A DNA stretch of 48,083 nt. Source: Chara braunii (taxonomy: Eukaryota; Streptophyta; Charophyceae; Charales; Characeae). Where the stretch lies: NCBI GenBank assembly GCA_003427395.1, contig BFEA01000520.1:882645-930727 (forward strand), read 5' to 3'. The translations under genes and the position numbers were made by a program. Shown here one piece after another: positions 22,190-33,423 of this stretch (position 1 is its first letter; every line of letters starts with the position of its first letter). The notes below the pieces were generated by a model that was not told the DNA's origin, ran no database searches, and saw only the letters and a list, made by a program, of their open reading frames with translations.

Positions 22190-22779
22190 ATATACACCTG
22201 GGTAGCACGGCATATGTGTACGCGGGTTGCGCGTACACGTGTACACGTATTCCTGTACACGACACATATTCACGAACACGTATTTTCCTACGTGGGAATA
22301 CGTAAAAAAAAAAAAAAAAGCATGGCATCGAAAAAATATGAAAAACAAGTATGTTCTGCAAAATGATATTTCAAACAATTTTTGCCTGAGAATCATTTCG
22401 AAATTTTGTACCAAACTCGAGCTACAAATCAAAGACACAATAAATAAATAAATTCAAATAATTTGAAAAAAACTAGGAAAAAAAAATACAAAAATAAAAA
22501 CAAGCTTATATAACAAATATATGTTACGCAAAAACATGATACAAACAACTTTTGCCTGGGAGGCACCCCGGAATTCCCAACCAAACTCGAGTAAGAAATT
22601 AAAAACTAAAAAAACCGTAATATTATTATAATAATAAAAAAAATATTTAAAAATATTTTTTTAATTTGTTAAGGTTTGTGATTTTTAAATCGAGATTGGT
22701 TTGGAATTCGGGTATGATTCCCAGGCAAATGCTGTTTGTATCATTATTCTGCACAACATACTTTATTTTCAGATTTTTT

Positions 22780-22816
<37 letters not shown>

Positions 22817-22911
22817 GTACGAGTACGCGCGATTTTGGGTATGTACACGTACGTCGGAATACGTACGGGTATGCACTGCGTACACGTACGGGGTGCTACC
22901 CAGATATACAC
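22190..22911. other. 8-bp target-site duplication pair flanking the MITE
   Basis: ATATACAC occurs directly before the element (22,190-22,197) and directly after it (22,904-22,911). The inverted R LTR copy has a single uninterrupted site here (about 39,205-39,230), that is, the pre-insertion allele. Eight-base duplications are the hallmark of hAT transposition. Confidence 0.93.
22198..22903. mobile_element. hAT-like MITE, 706 bp
   Basis: The ends are perfect 11-bp terminal inverted repeats, CTGGGTAGCAC and GTGCTACCCAG, flanked by an 8-bp duplication. Beyond the TIRs the outer arms (about 90 bp each) are imperfect inverted repeats rich in TACGT/GTACACG words and end in a poly(A) (about 22,306-22,320) and a poly(T) tract (about 22,785-22,814). 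An internal segment (22,310-22,440) recurs inverted at 22,670-22,790 and again directly at 22,500-22,600. No transposase is encoded; small open frames over the poly(T) are artefacts. It must be mobilised in trans. The assignment to hAT rests on duplication length; the TIR itself is not one I recognise. Confidence 0.9.
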
Positions 22912-24198
22912 ATATGTATATAGAGGCCTATTAATATAGGACGATCACTTCTCACAGTGACAGTGAGACTCCTCTCATCCATATATGTATGTGATCGCTG
23001 ACAGTCGTATCCAGAGTCTGAACCACCACCATACCTGCAATCACATCAAAGGTTCAACCAAAAGTCCATACACTACACGGGGTCAACTTCAACCATTCCT
23101 TGCACTCATACCCCTCGCTTTAGCCATACAAGCCTCGCTCGTGCAACTCTTAAATAAATACTAAGTACTTTTGTTGGATGATCATTCAATAAAGTCTGGG
23201 TGAAAACACAACAAAACAATATAAATCACAAGGCTGAAGCCTTTACGTTGAGTGGCATAAGTGACTTGGAGTTGATTCGTAAACCGACGAATCGGCAACC
23301 GACCTATTATCAGTGATAACAGAAGATGATCCTTGTAGGATCAAGCTGAAACTAGCCCAAGTCCTGAATCGAAGTCCAACGAAAGCTTGTACCATATAAG
23401 ACATGTCAATCCCCAAGCTAAGTCATCAGCGCATGGGGGATGAACCTCCATAACACCTTCTCACTCTAGGTTAGCAGCCAACTAAATCCAAGTCTACGCT
23501 TAAACCAGTGTCCAAAACAAAGGTAGACTAACGGCAGGATTTTCCCTATTCATGGTGGATCGCCAGAATCGTCACCTGTCAAATATAGTCTATCTCCTTT
23601 AAACTTAGAAAATTTTGGCAGCGCTTTCCGTAGGAAAAGTGTCTTTTCAAAATTTATATCAGCCTGAATATAGAAACAAAAATAGCCTTTGACTTTCCAA
23701 AGTCCAATTTTGTTCAACTCCCTGATTTAGCAAAAATTTTGGCAGCACTCCCTTTAGAAAAGGAGGCTTTCCATATTTTTACTAAGCCATATATGAACTT
23801 TAGACACGTTGAACTTTGAAAAGTCAAGAATTGACTAACTCCCTGGATTTGTAGAAATTTCGGCAGTGCTTCCCATAGAGAAAGTAGCTCACCAAAATTT
23901 ATACAAGACCAAGTATAACAAAAGATCCTCGAAAATGCGAGAATTGATCTAAGTAAAAAAACTTAGCTAAGAAAATGCAGAAATTGAGCTGACTCCTATC
24001 GCTCTAGCACGTGGCGAGCAACTACAGCAACTACTTGTCAAACTGAAACTCAGACGAAGTAGTAGCCTCACTCAGTCACATGAAGGTCAAACCATAAATG
24101 TAATTACTCTCACCACCCCCAAGTCAACCTTGCAAACAATAGTTCATAGTCTTTCAATGTTTTATCCCTTTATACCCAGCTTACATAGGGCATAAAGT

Positions 24199-24990
24199 CA
24201 GGCCATCCAATCTTATGGAACATGCCTGAACCAGTCATTGAGTATACAGGAATAGGTTGCACAACTACTTCTCTCTTCCTTGGGCATATGGCTAGACCAT
24301 TTTAGCCGACCTAAACTGTTTAAATAGCCAAGTTATATATATATATCTCTGAATTTAATCTTCAAGGTGGGCGTAGGACTGAGTCATTCGTCTTAGAAAC
24401 AATGCTCAGTCGGCCCAAGTTACCTTCAATTATATTCTTAATTGTACTCTCTCCAATTTGCGATAAGCTATAGTCAGACCATCCAATCTTATGGAACCCG
24501 TGCCTGACTAGCCTTTTTTTAATAAGATAATAATAACGTATAGCCAAATTATAACCATTGGGTTCCAATATGTGCGAGGCTTTGAGCCAGACCCCCTGAA
24601 CTTACAAAAGGATCTAACTCTCTGCCAGAGTCATTTCTCTCTGAAGCATCGTGTGTGTGGTAACCCCCTGAAATTACAGAAGGGTTTACCATTTGCTAAA
24701 GATTACTCCCTCTGAACAAAAGCAGGAAGAGACCGAGCCACCTGAACTTACAGAACAACTCGTCCCCCTCGTTCAGAAACAAGGAAACTTAAGAAAACCC
24801 AAGAACCAAGGCAACTCAGGGTACCTAAACTTATACAGCGACCTGAGCTCCTGAAAATCGGACACAATCAAACCGTCGCAAGTCGGAGCAGTCAGACCAC
24901 CTAAACTTATAAAGCGGCTCAACCCTCCATTCAAACCACAACACCGGGTCTCCCCAAACTTATGGGGACCTGCCGGCCTCAATGACCCAG
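24199..24990. repeat. Constant-loop hairpin array (L1 copy)
   Basis: At least seven units. Clear stems are TCAGGC/GCCTGA (24,199-24,229), AGTCAG/CTGACT near 24,474-24,515, GGTAA-CCC/GGG-TTTACC near 24,658-24,690, CTCAGG/CCTGAG near 24,816-24,847 and GGTCTCCCC/GGGGACC near 24,946-24,970. Loops are of two related types, CCAATCTTATGGAAC and CTGAACTTACAGAA. In the second type the inner loop bases co-vary too. Confidence 0.85.
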
Positions 24991-26976
24991 TCTAAACGCA
25001 CACAATACTGCCTTCCTCCCAACCTTCCCCCAGATGCAATCCCTTTTGTTCACAATCTTCTTTCAGACAATACTCAAACTGAAACTGAGGTTACACATTC
25101 ATTCCTTTTTCTTAGTCTGAATTATATTCTGAAGTCAAACCCAAAGTCAAATACAGGATGCACGCAGTATACTCAGTGAACTGATAGAAGGAAGTACAGA
25201 TAAAGGTTATATTTAGGCTTATAAAGGGAAAAAGTAGGATTACCGTACAATTCCCTGCCTCCAGAACTACACCTGAGTTCCGACAGAACTCCCTCAATCG
25301 GTGGGGTAACCTCCCACGTAGGCCTTGCTGCGGTCTTACAGGTTGCAACCTCGCCTGCCGCCTCCCTCTCAGATCAGGACTAGACTTAGAGTAAGAAGGG
25401 TAGGAGTAGATAATTTTGAGACTCTAAGATACAAGGAGGGTGCGCTCAGACTCGCAGGAGAGGGCCTTAATACCTTCACCCGCCTGAGGGCCCCACAATG
25501 GCGGCTAACTCGCAGCAGCTTGGTCAAACCTCAGAAGTCAAACTGCCAAAACGTTGCCTTTCTGACTCCCTCCTCGATCGCAACACTATCTCCCTCCCTT
25601 CAACAAGCCAGTCACGTCCTCTAAACCACAATGCCTTCTCTTTCTGACCAAATCCCCGCCACTCAGCCTTACAAACACGGACGTGACAAGTCCGGGTAAC
25701 CATACCCAGATCAGAGTGAGCTGCCCGTGTTAGCAATGTGCAGGAACTCTAGTATTCGTGCCACGCTTGCCAAGGCACACATTGCTACCGTACGCCATTT
25801 GCGCACAACCTCCCACAAGGGCACACCACTTGCAGGCAACAGACGCATAGTGCCCAACGGACACCCGTCGCAGCGGAGCGCAACGATCACTACCGGTCTG
25901 CATTCTGTTGAAGCCGTGAGGTAGCAGCCTCTCCTCTTTCTATAATCTTTCTTTTCTCCCTCTCTCCTTCTCTCGCGCCGTCCTCGCCTGCCAATACACC
26001 CGGGATGCCATGCAGAGGACCTGGACGTGAAGCGCATTTCAAACTCAGACAGGGCCACGACACTTTATGGGACTACAAGGCTAGTGAACCAGCGGATCGG
26101 CACCAGTGGAGCGGAGCGCAAGGCGCCAGCAACAAGGCTACCACCCTTCAGAGCACGCGAGTGGCAAATACGGAAGACACGGCCTGCGGATGAGTAGCAT
26201 GGCCGCAAAGCCGCAGGGCGCGAGGCAACATGAACAACCCAGTCACACCGCAATGCGAACCCGGCAACCAGCAGGGAACCATATGCGAGGCGAGCGGGAC
26301 ACAGGCGGTTGGTCGGCTGTGAGACACAGACAGAGGTGCCCACATGCCCAACGTGAAGCAGAGCAACACTCGGCCACTCACATCATGAGTGAGCCCCGTC
26401 TCCCTATCGATCCCTGCCACTTACTGAGCCAAAGAGCCACCCCGTCAGACACCCATCATCACCTACAGGCAACGCAAACACTCTAAACCGAGCGGCCCCG
26501 ATCTCAGGCGGAAGGCAACCTCCCAACCACGCTCCTCTCTTGGGCTCCTCTCCCCTGTGCGAACTACAGTTGCTGCGCCCGTTGTTGCGCCGGGCCCAAA
26601 CTTAGTAGCTCGCCCACTAGCGTACGAACGGATACACGTTGCCAGCCGCTGCAAGCAGAGGGATTGAGAAAGGCCTTCCCGTCGCCAGGCCGGGCAACAC
26701 ATCGGTAGTCAGGCAAATCACCACCCTCACGGCCATCCGCTTGCTACCATCAATGATAGAGTGGGCAAAGTCGAATGAATCTGACGCCCGCACCCAGCCA
26801 GATACACCGACATCTGCCAATTTCATCCCCTTCGCTTCATCGATCCGACCTCCTCCCTCCTGCTACCTTCGTAGCTCCTTTCGTCAAACGAGGGTTGGAA
26901 CTGGACCAGGTACACACAGCTCGACGACGCAGCCCGACTATCGGTCTCTTCCAAATCGCTAGCTTTCCGAGGTAAG

Positions 26977-26977
<1 letters not shown>

Positions 26978-27050
<73 letters not shown>
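26978..27050. repeat. (CT)n microsatellite
   Basis: Nearly pure CT dinucleotides on the plus strand, ending in TTTTTCTCTC. The inverted counterpart in the R LTR is the shorter (GA)n at about 34,619-34,662. It gives rise to arginine/glutamate-repeat open frames that are not real. Confidence 0.95.
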
Positions 27051-27052
<2 letters not shown>

Positions 27053-27224
27053 CTCTCATAGACATTCGTCTTTGTCTCCGAATGCACCTGGGCGCGGATC
27101 CCACCTAGGTGCATCCATTCGCTTTCTCCCTATTGGCATCGACCTATAGGTAAGTCTTCACCAAGCCGCTGCCCCCCCTGCTACTTCCACGGAGTTAACG
27201 AACAGACTTCGAATGTAACTATCA

Positions 27225-27318
27225 CCCGAACACGGTTCTATGCATCCCACCCCACCCTGAGGTAGGTACTCCCCTGTTTTCGCACAGCCCCCTACATTAG
27301 TACCGTTTGAACTAACAC
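27225..27318. other. Flank between LTR L1 and repeat B'
   Basis: Ninety-four bases with no match elsewhere in the window. On the minus strand the bases before the LTR start are TTCGGG, against GACGGG before the R LTR. A splice-donor-like GAG|GTAGGT lies at 27,262. No gene is present. Confidence 0.4.
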
Positions 27319-28335
27319 CTTTCTACTATTTCTAACACTACCATTCGAATCGCCCTAACCGAAAACCCCTACCCATCTCTCTCCTTGGGTCGTTTTCCCT
27401 AAGAGGCGAGTGGGAACTAAGTTCCCGCCTTCTCCATATCCTCCCCCGACACCTCTGCGCACTATATTTCATACTAACCTCCTTCTCTACTGATCTATAG
27501 CTAGAGCTAACCCCGCCATCTTGTTCGCCCTACGCCAAAAACCCCATTTAGCCTCTTTCCCCACCCGAATCCGTCCCCTATCAACCACACTCCGTGTTTT
27601 GCCCATTCCGCCCCTTGACTCCATCTCCGAGTGCATCTGGTGCATTATCCGCCCAGATTCGTCTCTTCCTTCTTTCGTACTCGGTGCCCTCGCCTCGCCA
27701 CTTCTCCGCAGCTACCCACTCCCGTTCTTCGACCAGCGTGGCTTGTAGTGGTCGGTCAAGTCGGTCGGCAACTCCAACTACCCGGCGGGAAGCTTCGGTG
27801 GGAACCAGGCAACTAGTCGATTCGATCGGTCTTTCGCCCCTATACTCCGCCTGCACCTGGCTCTTTAGCACTTCTCCGCTCCTCCCTCCTGCGCTTGCCT
27901 TACCTCCGCAGCCGCCTACGCTGCCTCTCTTCTCTTTGGATGAACCCAACGCAAAAATGCGCCCCGATTCACCCGCCCCCTGGCTTAGTGCTTTCCGCCG
28001 CCTCCGCCTTGCTCCACACAATGCCCGATATTACCTGGCGCCGCCCAGCGGGATCTGCCTCTCCGCTCGCTTATGCCACCCTGACATCAGGGCTGGGCTA
28101 CCTACTTCTGCATGTACCTGGCGCGGAACTGCACTAGGTTCATTTCTTTCGTCTCCACTTTCCCCCTTCCTCCTTCGTCCTCGACTCTGCCTCACCGGCT
28201 TACTGCCCGTTGCTCGTTGCCTCCCCGCTGCCTGCTTCCTCGACCGATGTTGACATCCCGAACTGCGAAGCCCGACGGGCTACTGAATGCTGAGCAAAAG
28301 CATTCGGCCGTCGGGCCTTCTTCCACTTATACGAG

Positions 28336-28402
28336 CCGTCCTAGCGCAGGGACCGTGCTAATTTTCTATGTATCGTTCAATTTTTTCGGAGGTCCCGAAG
28401 GC
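28336..28402 (-). pseudogene. U6 snRNA-derived sequence, in B'
   Basis: Copy of the U6-like unit at 15,085-15,154. Its 5' stem-loop end (plus strand GGTCCCGAAGG) is closer to true U6 than the first copy. The ACAGAGA box is mutated and one T of GTTCCAAT is deleted. The two copies have decayed independently after duplication. Confidence 0.85.
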
Positions 28403-28499
28403 CTTCGACCGGGACAATGCCCCGCGACATTCCCAAAGGCCACTTGGCCCTCTCTGCCTTTCGCACGCCCCCGACCTAACTTGCGTCCTGGTTCATCCC

Positions 28500-28580
28500 A
28501 GATTTCTCACACGCGATCCTCATGCTGTGGGCATGCGAATCTCTTCGTCTCGCTCCAATCTTAGCAAATGTCTCGAAGGA
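28500..28580 (-). pseudogene. Second U6-derived sequence, in B'
   Basis: Counterpart of 15,252-15,333, with GGGCATGCGAATCTCTTCGT, CGCTCCAATCTTAG and TGTCTCGAAGGAC on the plus strand. Spacing to the first unit is conserved between B and B', showing that the dimer was present before B was duplicated. Confidence 0.72.
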
Positions 28581-28710
28581 CTCAATCGCGCGACAGCCCG
28601 GAGGTACCAATTTTAGGTTGGCCAACCCCACATAATTCAGAATTTTTTGCTCCTCTCATCAGGCATCATCTCCTAGCCCCGAATGTGGGCTGTATTCCAA
28701 CAGTTCGTGA

Positions 28711-28888
28711 GATTTATAGTTTGTTTTGTTTTCATATTTGAGTTAGTATAAATTCTGCGAAGGCATCTTTTCTACGGGAAGCGCTGCCGAAATTTTCTTA
28801 GTTTAGAGGAGTTAGATTATATTTTGACATGTGACAATCCCGACAATCCACTTTCTATAGAAGATATTCTGCCAAAGGTGTACCTTTT
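28711..28888 (+). mobile_element. Short R-oriented LTR fragment at a foldback junction
   Basis: Matches about 38,440-38,615 of the R LTR in the same orientation, including AAGCGCTGCCGAAATTTTCT. At about 28,888 the homology flips to L orientation (like 7,812 onward). The abrupt switch between opposite orientations of the same module suggests an inversion or template-switch junction. Confidence 0.65.
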
Positions 28889-31570
28889 CATTTAGAAAGG
28901 TAAACTTCCCAGATTTATACTAAGTCAAATATGAACTCAGAAGCTAGACTTGAGTTCGACTTCAAAACAAAGTTTAACCGACCCCTTATATTTGCAGAAA
29001 TTTCGGCAGCGCTGCCCGGAGAGAAAGTGTCATTCTAATATTTATACAAAGCTAAGTTCATAATCAAACTGATTTTGACTTATCAAGGTCTAATTTTGTC
29101 TAACGCCCTGAATTAGCAAAATTTTGGCAGCACTCCCTTTAGAAAAGGACGTTTTCCGAATTTTTACTAAGTCAAAAACTCAGAAAAATTGGATCCTGAA
29201 AAGATAAAATCTGACTAACTCGTTGGTTTTGTAGAAATTTTGGCAGCACTTCCCGTAGAGAAAGTGGCTTACCAAGATTTATATAAGCCCAAGTACAACA
29301 AAAGATCCTAGAAAATGCAGAAATTTGACCTAAGTAAAAAAACTTAGCTCAGAAAATGCAAGAATTTAAACTAATTCCTATGACTCTAGCATGTGACGAG
29401 CAACTAAAACAACTACCTATCAACTGAAACTCAAACTAAGTAGTAGTCGCACGCAGTCTCATGCAAGTCAAACCACAAAGGTAAGTACTCTCACCATCTC
29501 AAAGTCAATTTATCAAACAATAGTTCATAGTCTCTCAATGATTTATCTCTTTATACCCAGCTTACACAGGGCATAAAGCTATTCCACCCAAACTTATGGA
29601 ACATGCCTTGCTTAGTCATGGAGTATACACAAACACTGCGCACAACAACTTTTCTCTCTTTGGGCATATGACTAGACCACCCTAGTCGCCCTGAACTATC
29701 TAAATATCCCAACTTTATATAATTATCTGCACTTAGTCTTTTGAGGTAACATATAACAAAACCGATCATCTTTAGCTTAAGATATAGTCTGCCCCTTCGT
29801 ATCACAAGTTTATTCTTAATTAGTACTCTCTTCAGTTGGTGATAAGTTATAGTCAGACCACCCAAACTTATGGAACCCTGTCTGACCAGCCTGTTGATAA
29901 GTAGGATAGTAATAAAGTATAGCCAAGTTATGACCTTCTGGTTCCAGCATGTATGTGACGTTGGACCAAGACCACCAAAACTTATGAAACATGCCTTGGT
30001 CCTCAGCCTAGTTCATTTCTCTTAAAGCCAAGGCAGAAAGAAGCTGAGTCACCCAAACTTATGGAACACGCTCAGACCTCCTCGTTCGGAAACTAAAGAA
30101 ACTGAAAGAAATCCAAATTAAACAAGGCGACCAAGCCACTCAAACTTATGGAACATGCCTGGTTCTCCATGCAATTCAAAATAAACATAGCACTGGGCCT
30201 CCCTAAACTTATTGAGACTCGCCCAGCCTTTGATAGACTAAGTCAGACTCAAGCAATACTGCCTACCTCCCATCCTTCCCCCAGATGCAATCCCACAATC
30301 TGCTTTCAGTCAAACAATAAAACTGAAACTGACATTGCACAATCATTTTTTTACTTAGTCTGGTTTGAGTCCTAAAAGTCAAACTGAAAAGTCAAAGTAG
30401 GGATGCACAAAGTATATTCAGTCAAAATGTAACAAGGAATACAGATAAGGGTTATAACTGGGTTTATAAAAGGAAGGAGAAAGCTTTACCTCTCAGTTCG
30501 CGACCTCCAAAACTAGTCTTGAGTTCCAGCAGAGCTCTCACAATCGGTGGGCTTACTCCCCACAAAGTTTTGCTGCGGTCCTACGGGTTGCAATCCTGCC
30601 TGCAGCCTTCCTCTCAGATCAGGACTAGACTTGGAGTAAGCAGGATAAAAATAGGGGTTTCAGACTCTCGAGATACAAGAGAGGGACTAACTCAACTCGC
30701 AGGAGAAGGCCTTGATACCTTCGATCTCCTGAGGGCCCCGCAATGGTGGCCAAAACACACAGCAGCTTAATTAAGACTTGAAGACAACCTGTCGAAGTCA
30801 ACCCTCTGACGGCCTCCCAGCTTATCGCAATAATCCCCTTCACTAGCTTGACTACTCTTTCGAGCATCAACGGCCCCTCTCAGAACAGTCGTCGCTATAC
30901 GGCACCCTTAAGACTAAGAAGGAGTTCTCAATCTGTCTATCATTGCGAATAGCATAGCGATACACAGCAGTCACTCAAGAGTACATTGAAGGAAGCGACA
31001 CACCAGCCATACACAGTTGGTCGTACGAATACGGCATTTGCAGCTTTGCCTTTCGACAACTGTTCACCCACATTGCCGAAAACACAGTCCATAGTCACCA
31101 TACTCCGTCATACACCGCGAATCCCGCTTTCATGGCAATACAAACTGGTGAGTCAATGCAGCGGCAACCCCTCACAGTCTCCTGAGGGTAATTTTGGCAG
31201 CCGCCCTCCAAACAGCGAGTTAGGCTTACCATGTTGCAACTTCTTCCCAGCGATCGAGCAAAGCTCGAATTGTGTCCTCCACTCGACTATAGGCAGACAC
31301 ACTGGCAAACTCCCGGGCACCTAGTCAGTCAACGCTGTGGCCCGCCCTTCAACTCACTCCAATCGGCAGGATGGGCAACACATCGGGCTAACAGGTGGAC
31401 CCTCTTTCTCTCGTATGCATCGCTTGTCGCCCTGAGCACCTCTTTGTCTTGGACACTTCACACACTCCATCCGTCAAGATGAGCCGAGCACCGGCCAACC
31501 GGCGAACGACAGATCTGCAGGTCATCTCTCCTCCCGCTGCTCCGAATCGCTAGAACCGGTGTCGCGCGCG
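28889..31570 (-). mobile_element. Truncated LTR copy L2 (minus sense)
   Basis: Homologous to 7,812-9,600 in the same orientation, through the alternating GGCAGCGCTTCC modules, the hairpin array (29,580-30,225) and the GAGTTCCAGCAGAGCTC block near 30,520. Its U5 half is missing, cut at the foldback junction. Beyond about 30,870 the sequence no longer clearly matches L0, L1 or R, although position suggests the U3 part of a different subfamily. The U3 end should lie shortly before 31,570, ahead of the gag-only region. No genes are seen. Confidence 0.6.
29580..30225. repeat. Constant-loop hairpin array (L2 copy)
   Basis: Clear units are GTCAGAC/GTCTGAC near 29,850-29,884, GACCAAG/CTTGGTC near 29,965-30,001, CTGAG/CTCAG near 30,044-30,075 and CTGGGC/GCCCAG near 30,193-30,223. 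Compared with L0, the first unit pairs perfectly where L0 has a G-T pair. The CTGAG/CTCAG unit corresponds to GAGGTC/GACCTC in L0, so both arms changed together. Confidence 0.85.
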
Positions 31571-31746
31571 GCGGTCCCACACTCAGGCGCAAAGTAATTC
31601 TTGTGTGGGGATTGGGGCTAGTGGAGTTCCATCGCTTTACTGAGGGTGGACTAAGAGGATCTCCACCACACACACGAGAGGAGATGCCAACATCCGGAGA
31701 GCCACTGCAGGAGTTGGAGGCACACTTGGACGTCTCCCAGTGAAGA

Positions 31747-33423
31747 ATGCCGCCGGTAAGTGAGAGACGTGACGAGCCGGTAGAGGAATTACCCAGAGAG
31801 GAGGCCAAGCCTTAGGGACCCGAGCGGGAGAGGAGGCCGAATATTGAGAGGGGGCGTGCTGAAAAGGAGGTGATAGAGGTTGAGGAGGATACTCCCCCTC
31901 AGACGTCGGCTGTGGGACAGAGACTTGGGAGCCCCCCAGAGAGCGCGCCCAGCAGGGAAGAGGGGTCATAGCGAGAGGAGATCCCACCACCACTGCCAGA
32001 GATGGTCCCGTCGCCAGGAGGAAGGGAGGAGGGAGAGAGAGAGAGAGAGAGAGCTGACCGGAGGAGAGAGGCACTTGCCATGATTGACAAGCACCTGGCC
32101 GCACACGCACTTGAGCACCCTGACCTGGAGGAGCCCGTACCTGTGGAGCCAGCCCAAGAACCGCGTCAGGCCGAGAGAGAGATGAAGGCGGAGATTCCGA
32201 AGAGAGCCGACCGCCACAGGAGAGAGAGAGTGCCAGCAGGGGAGACAACTTAGGAAAAGTGGGCCAGAGTAGGGAAGCGCGTGGAAGGAATCTGGCAAGA
32301 GAGACAAATTGGAAGAGGCAGGAGCACTCCCGGATTAGCCACCACCGCATAGGCCAAATGGAATCAAGGAGATATGGGATGAGTTCCTTGATCAGCATGG
32401 CGAGGGACTGACGGCTCCAGAAAAGGCAGAAGTTGGAACCTCGAAGAAAGTAGATTAGTACTTGGACCGAAAGATCCGCTTCCTGTCCAAGACGTCCTTC
32501 GACAGATATATGATGTTGGAAGTTGATCTGAGAAGGAAAGAGATGAAGGAGATAAGCCATGAAGTGCGTTTGGAAGCCGTCGGGGCCGAGGTCCGCGAGC
32601 TCAGAGCATTGGTGGCTAGTCAGGCTGCCATCATTCAGGATTTGAGACAGCAGCTTCGAGGTGGAATGGACAGGGCAGAGAGCAGTCGACAGGGAGAGCA
32701 GAGACCGCCAGGACATGGCTTATCGGGGCAGCCATCCGCAGCTGAACCTCGGCAGGGATCGTCCATGGGAAGAGTCATCTTACAGCTTGAGGAGGCGAAG
32801 GCCAAGAGGGAGGCAGAGAGAGAAGCCTTCGAGTTCAAAGCCCCTACTGAACTCGCTACACTGCCTACAGTAGCAGCGGGCCCCACCATGCCACTATCAG
32901 TTGAGGAAGGGTTGCCGACGACCAGCAGTAAGCCGGTCCAGGGCTCAGCAGAAGGATCTATGAATGTGTTGCTCGAGGCGGTTCACACTATGTAGGAGGA
33001 GGCAAGTTTATTCTCACCTGAGCAGAGGATAGAGGAGCCTGCTAAGAGTGAGATGGGGGTTGCGATAGAGGATGTCATCGAGGGCAGGCCTCAGAGATTG
33101 GATACGCTTGGGTATAGGCCAGAGGGAGTTGGGATACGACCAGGGCCTAATACTCAGGAGTTGGAGGCAGGGCCTTAGGAGCCTATGGACGTACCTCAGA
33201 GTTACGAACAGGGCAGGGAGGCCAGTAAGGCACCATCATCACCAGGATCTCAGCGAAGAAGAAGAGGCCAAGAAAGTCGTTTGACCCAACCTGTTTCTTC
33301 TGCAAAAATGGGGAGCATAGGGTTTTGCAGTGTCCTAAGTTTTTAAAGGACCTGGATGAAGGAAAGGTCATGGAAAGCGGCGGAAGAATGTATGATAGGC
33401 ACCAGAAGGAGATGAGTGAGTAG
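31747..33423 (+). pseudogene. gag: Decayed gag with CCHC zinc knuckle (gag-only element)
   Basis: Translation from ATG 31,747 gives a proline/arginine/glutamate-rich Gag-like protein in frame 1 to about 32,355, frame 2 to about 33,255 (KEIWDEFLDQHGEG, DRKIRFLSKTSFDRYM, then a coiled coil at 32,515-32,660) and frame 1 again to TAG 33,421. The nucleocapsid knuckle CFFCKNGEHRVLQC (C-x2-C-x4-H-x4-C) is at 33,292-33,333. Reading requires passing seven in-frame stops, all TAG (31,813, 31,969, 32,251, 32,350, 32,456, 32,993, 33,176), and two frameshifts. No protease or polymerase follows; the frame is succeeded by the family's 3' tail and LTR. Gag packages element RNA in cytoplasmic particles. A gag-only element would depend on Pol from a relative. 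Intact length would be about 555 residues. Confidence 0.8.

Larger units (their letters stand above)
21120..27224 (-). mobile_element. 5' LTR (L1) of element M, 6.1 kb, interrupted by a MITE
   Basis: On the minus strand the LTR starts TGATAGTTACATTC (27,224) and ends GCGCTGGACA (21,120), immediately before the PBS. It aligns end to end, inverted, with 34,448-40,291; over the terminal 190 bp I count about 10 differences (about 95% identity). Differences are the 706-bp MITE plus its 8-bp duplication here, and a 439-bp tandem duplication in the partner. Without these the LTR is about 5.4 kb, unusually long. It contains the hairpin pair, hairpin array and a (CT)n tract (about 26,978-27,050). No partner LTR in the same orientation with matching identity lies downstream of M in this window. 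Confidence 0.85.
27319..28710 (-). mobile_element. Repeat B', second copy, with two U6-derived sequences
   Basis: Direct repeat of 14,101-15,462, about 13.2 kb away, with matching ends. Here it sits just outside LTR L1. The copy at 14,101 lies between A and A', so B moves or duplicates independently of A. Both strands again have long low-complexity open frames (27,594-28,253 plus; 27,581-28,021 minus) without motifs. Confidence 0.65.

Noticed and set aside
22666-22939. Frames with poly-phenylalanine around 22,785-22,814
   Set aside because: They are translations of the MITE poly(T) arm.
26823-27104. Arg/Glu-repeat frames over (CT)n/(GA)n tracts here and at 34,607-34,915
   Set aside because: Simple dinucleotide repeats produce these; no real start or conserved extension.
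31637-32716. Longest open frame in the window, 359 codons on the minus strand
   Set aside because: It is antisense to the gag relic, which has a zinc knuckle, a coiled coil and coherent protein composition. The minus frame is Leu/Ser/Pro-rich with no motif and is open because the plus-strand GA/GAG-rich codons rarely give stops in antisense.
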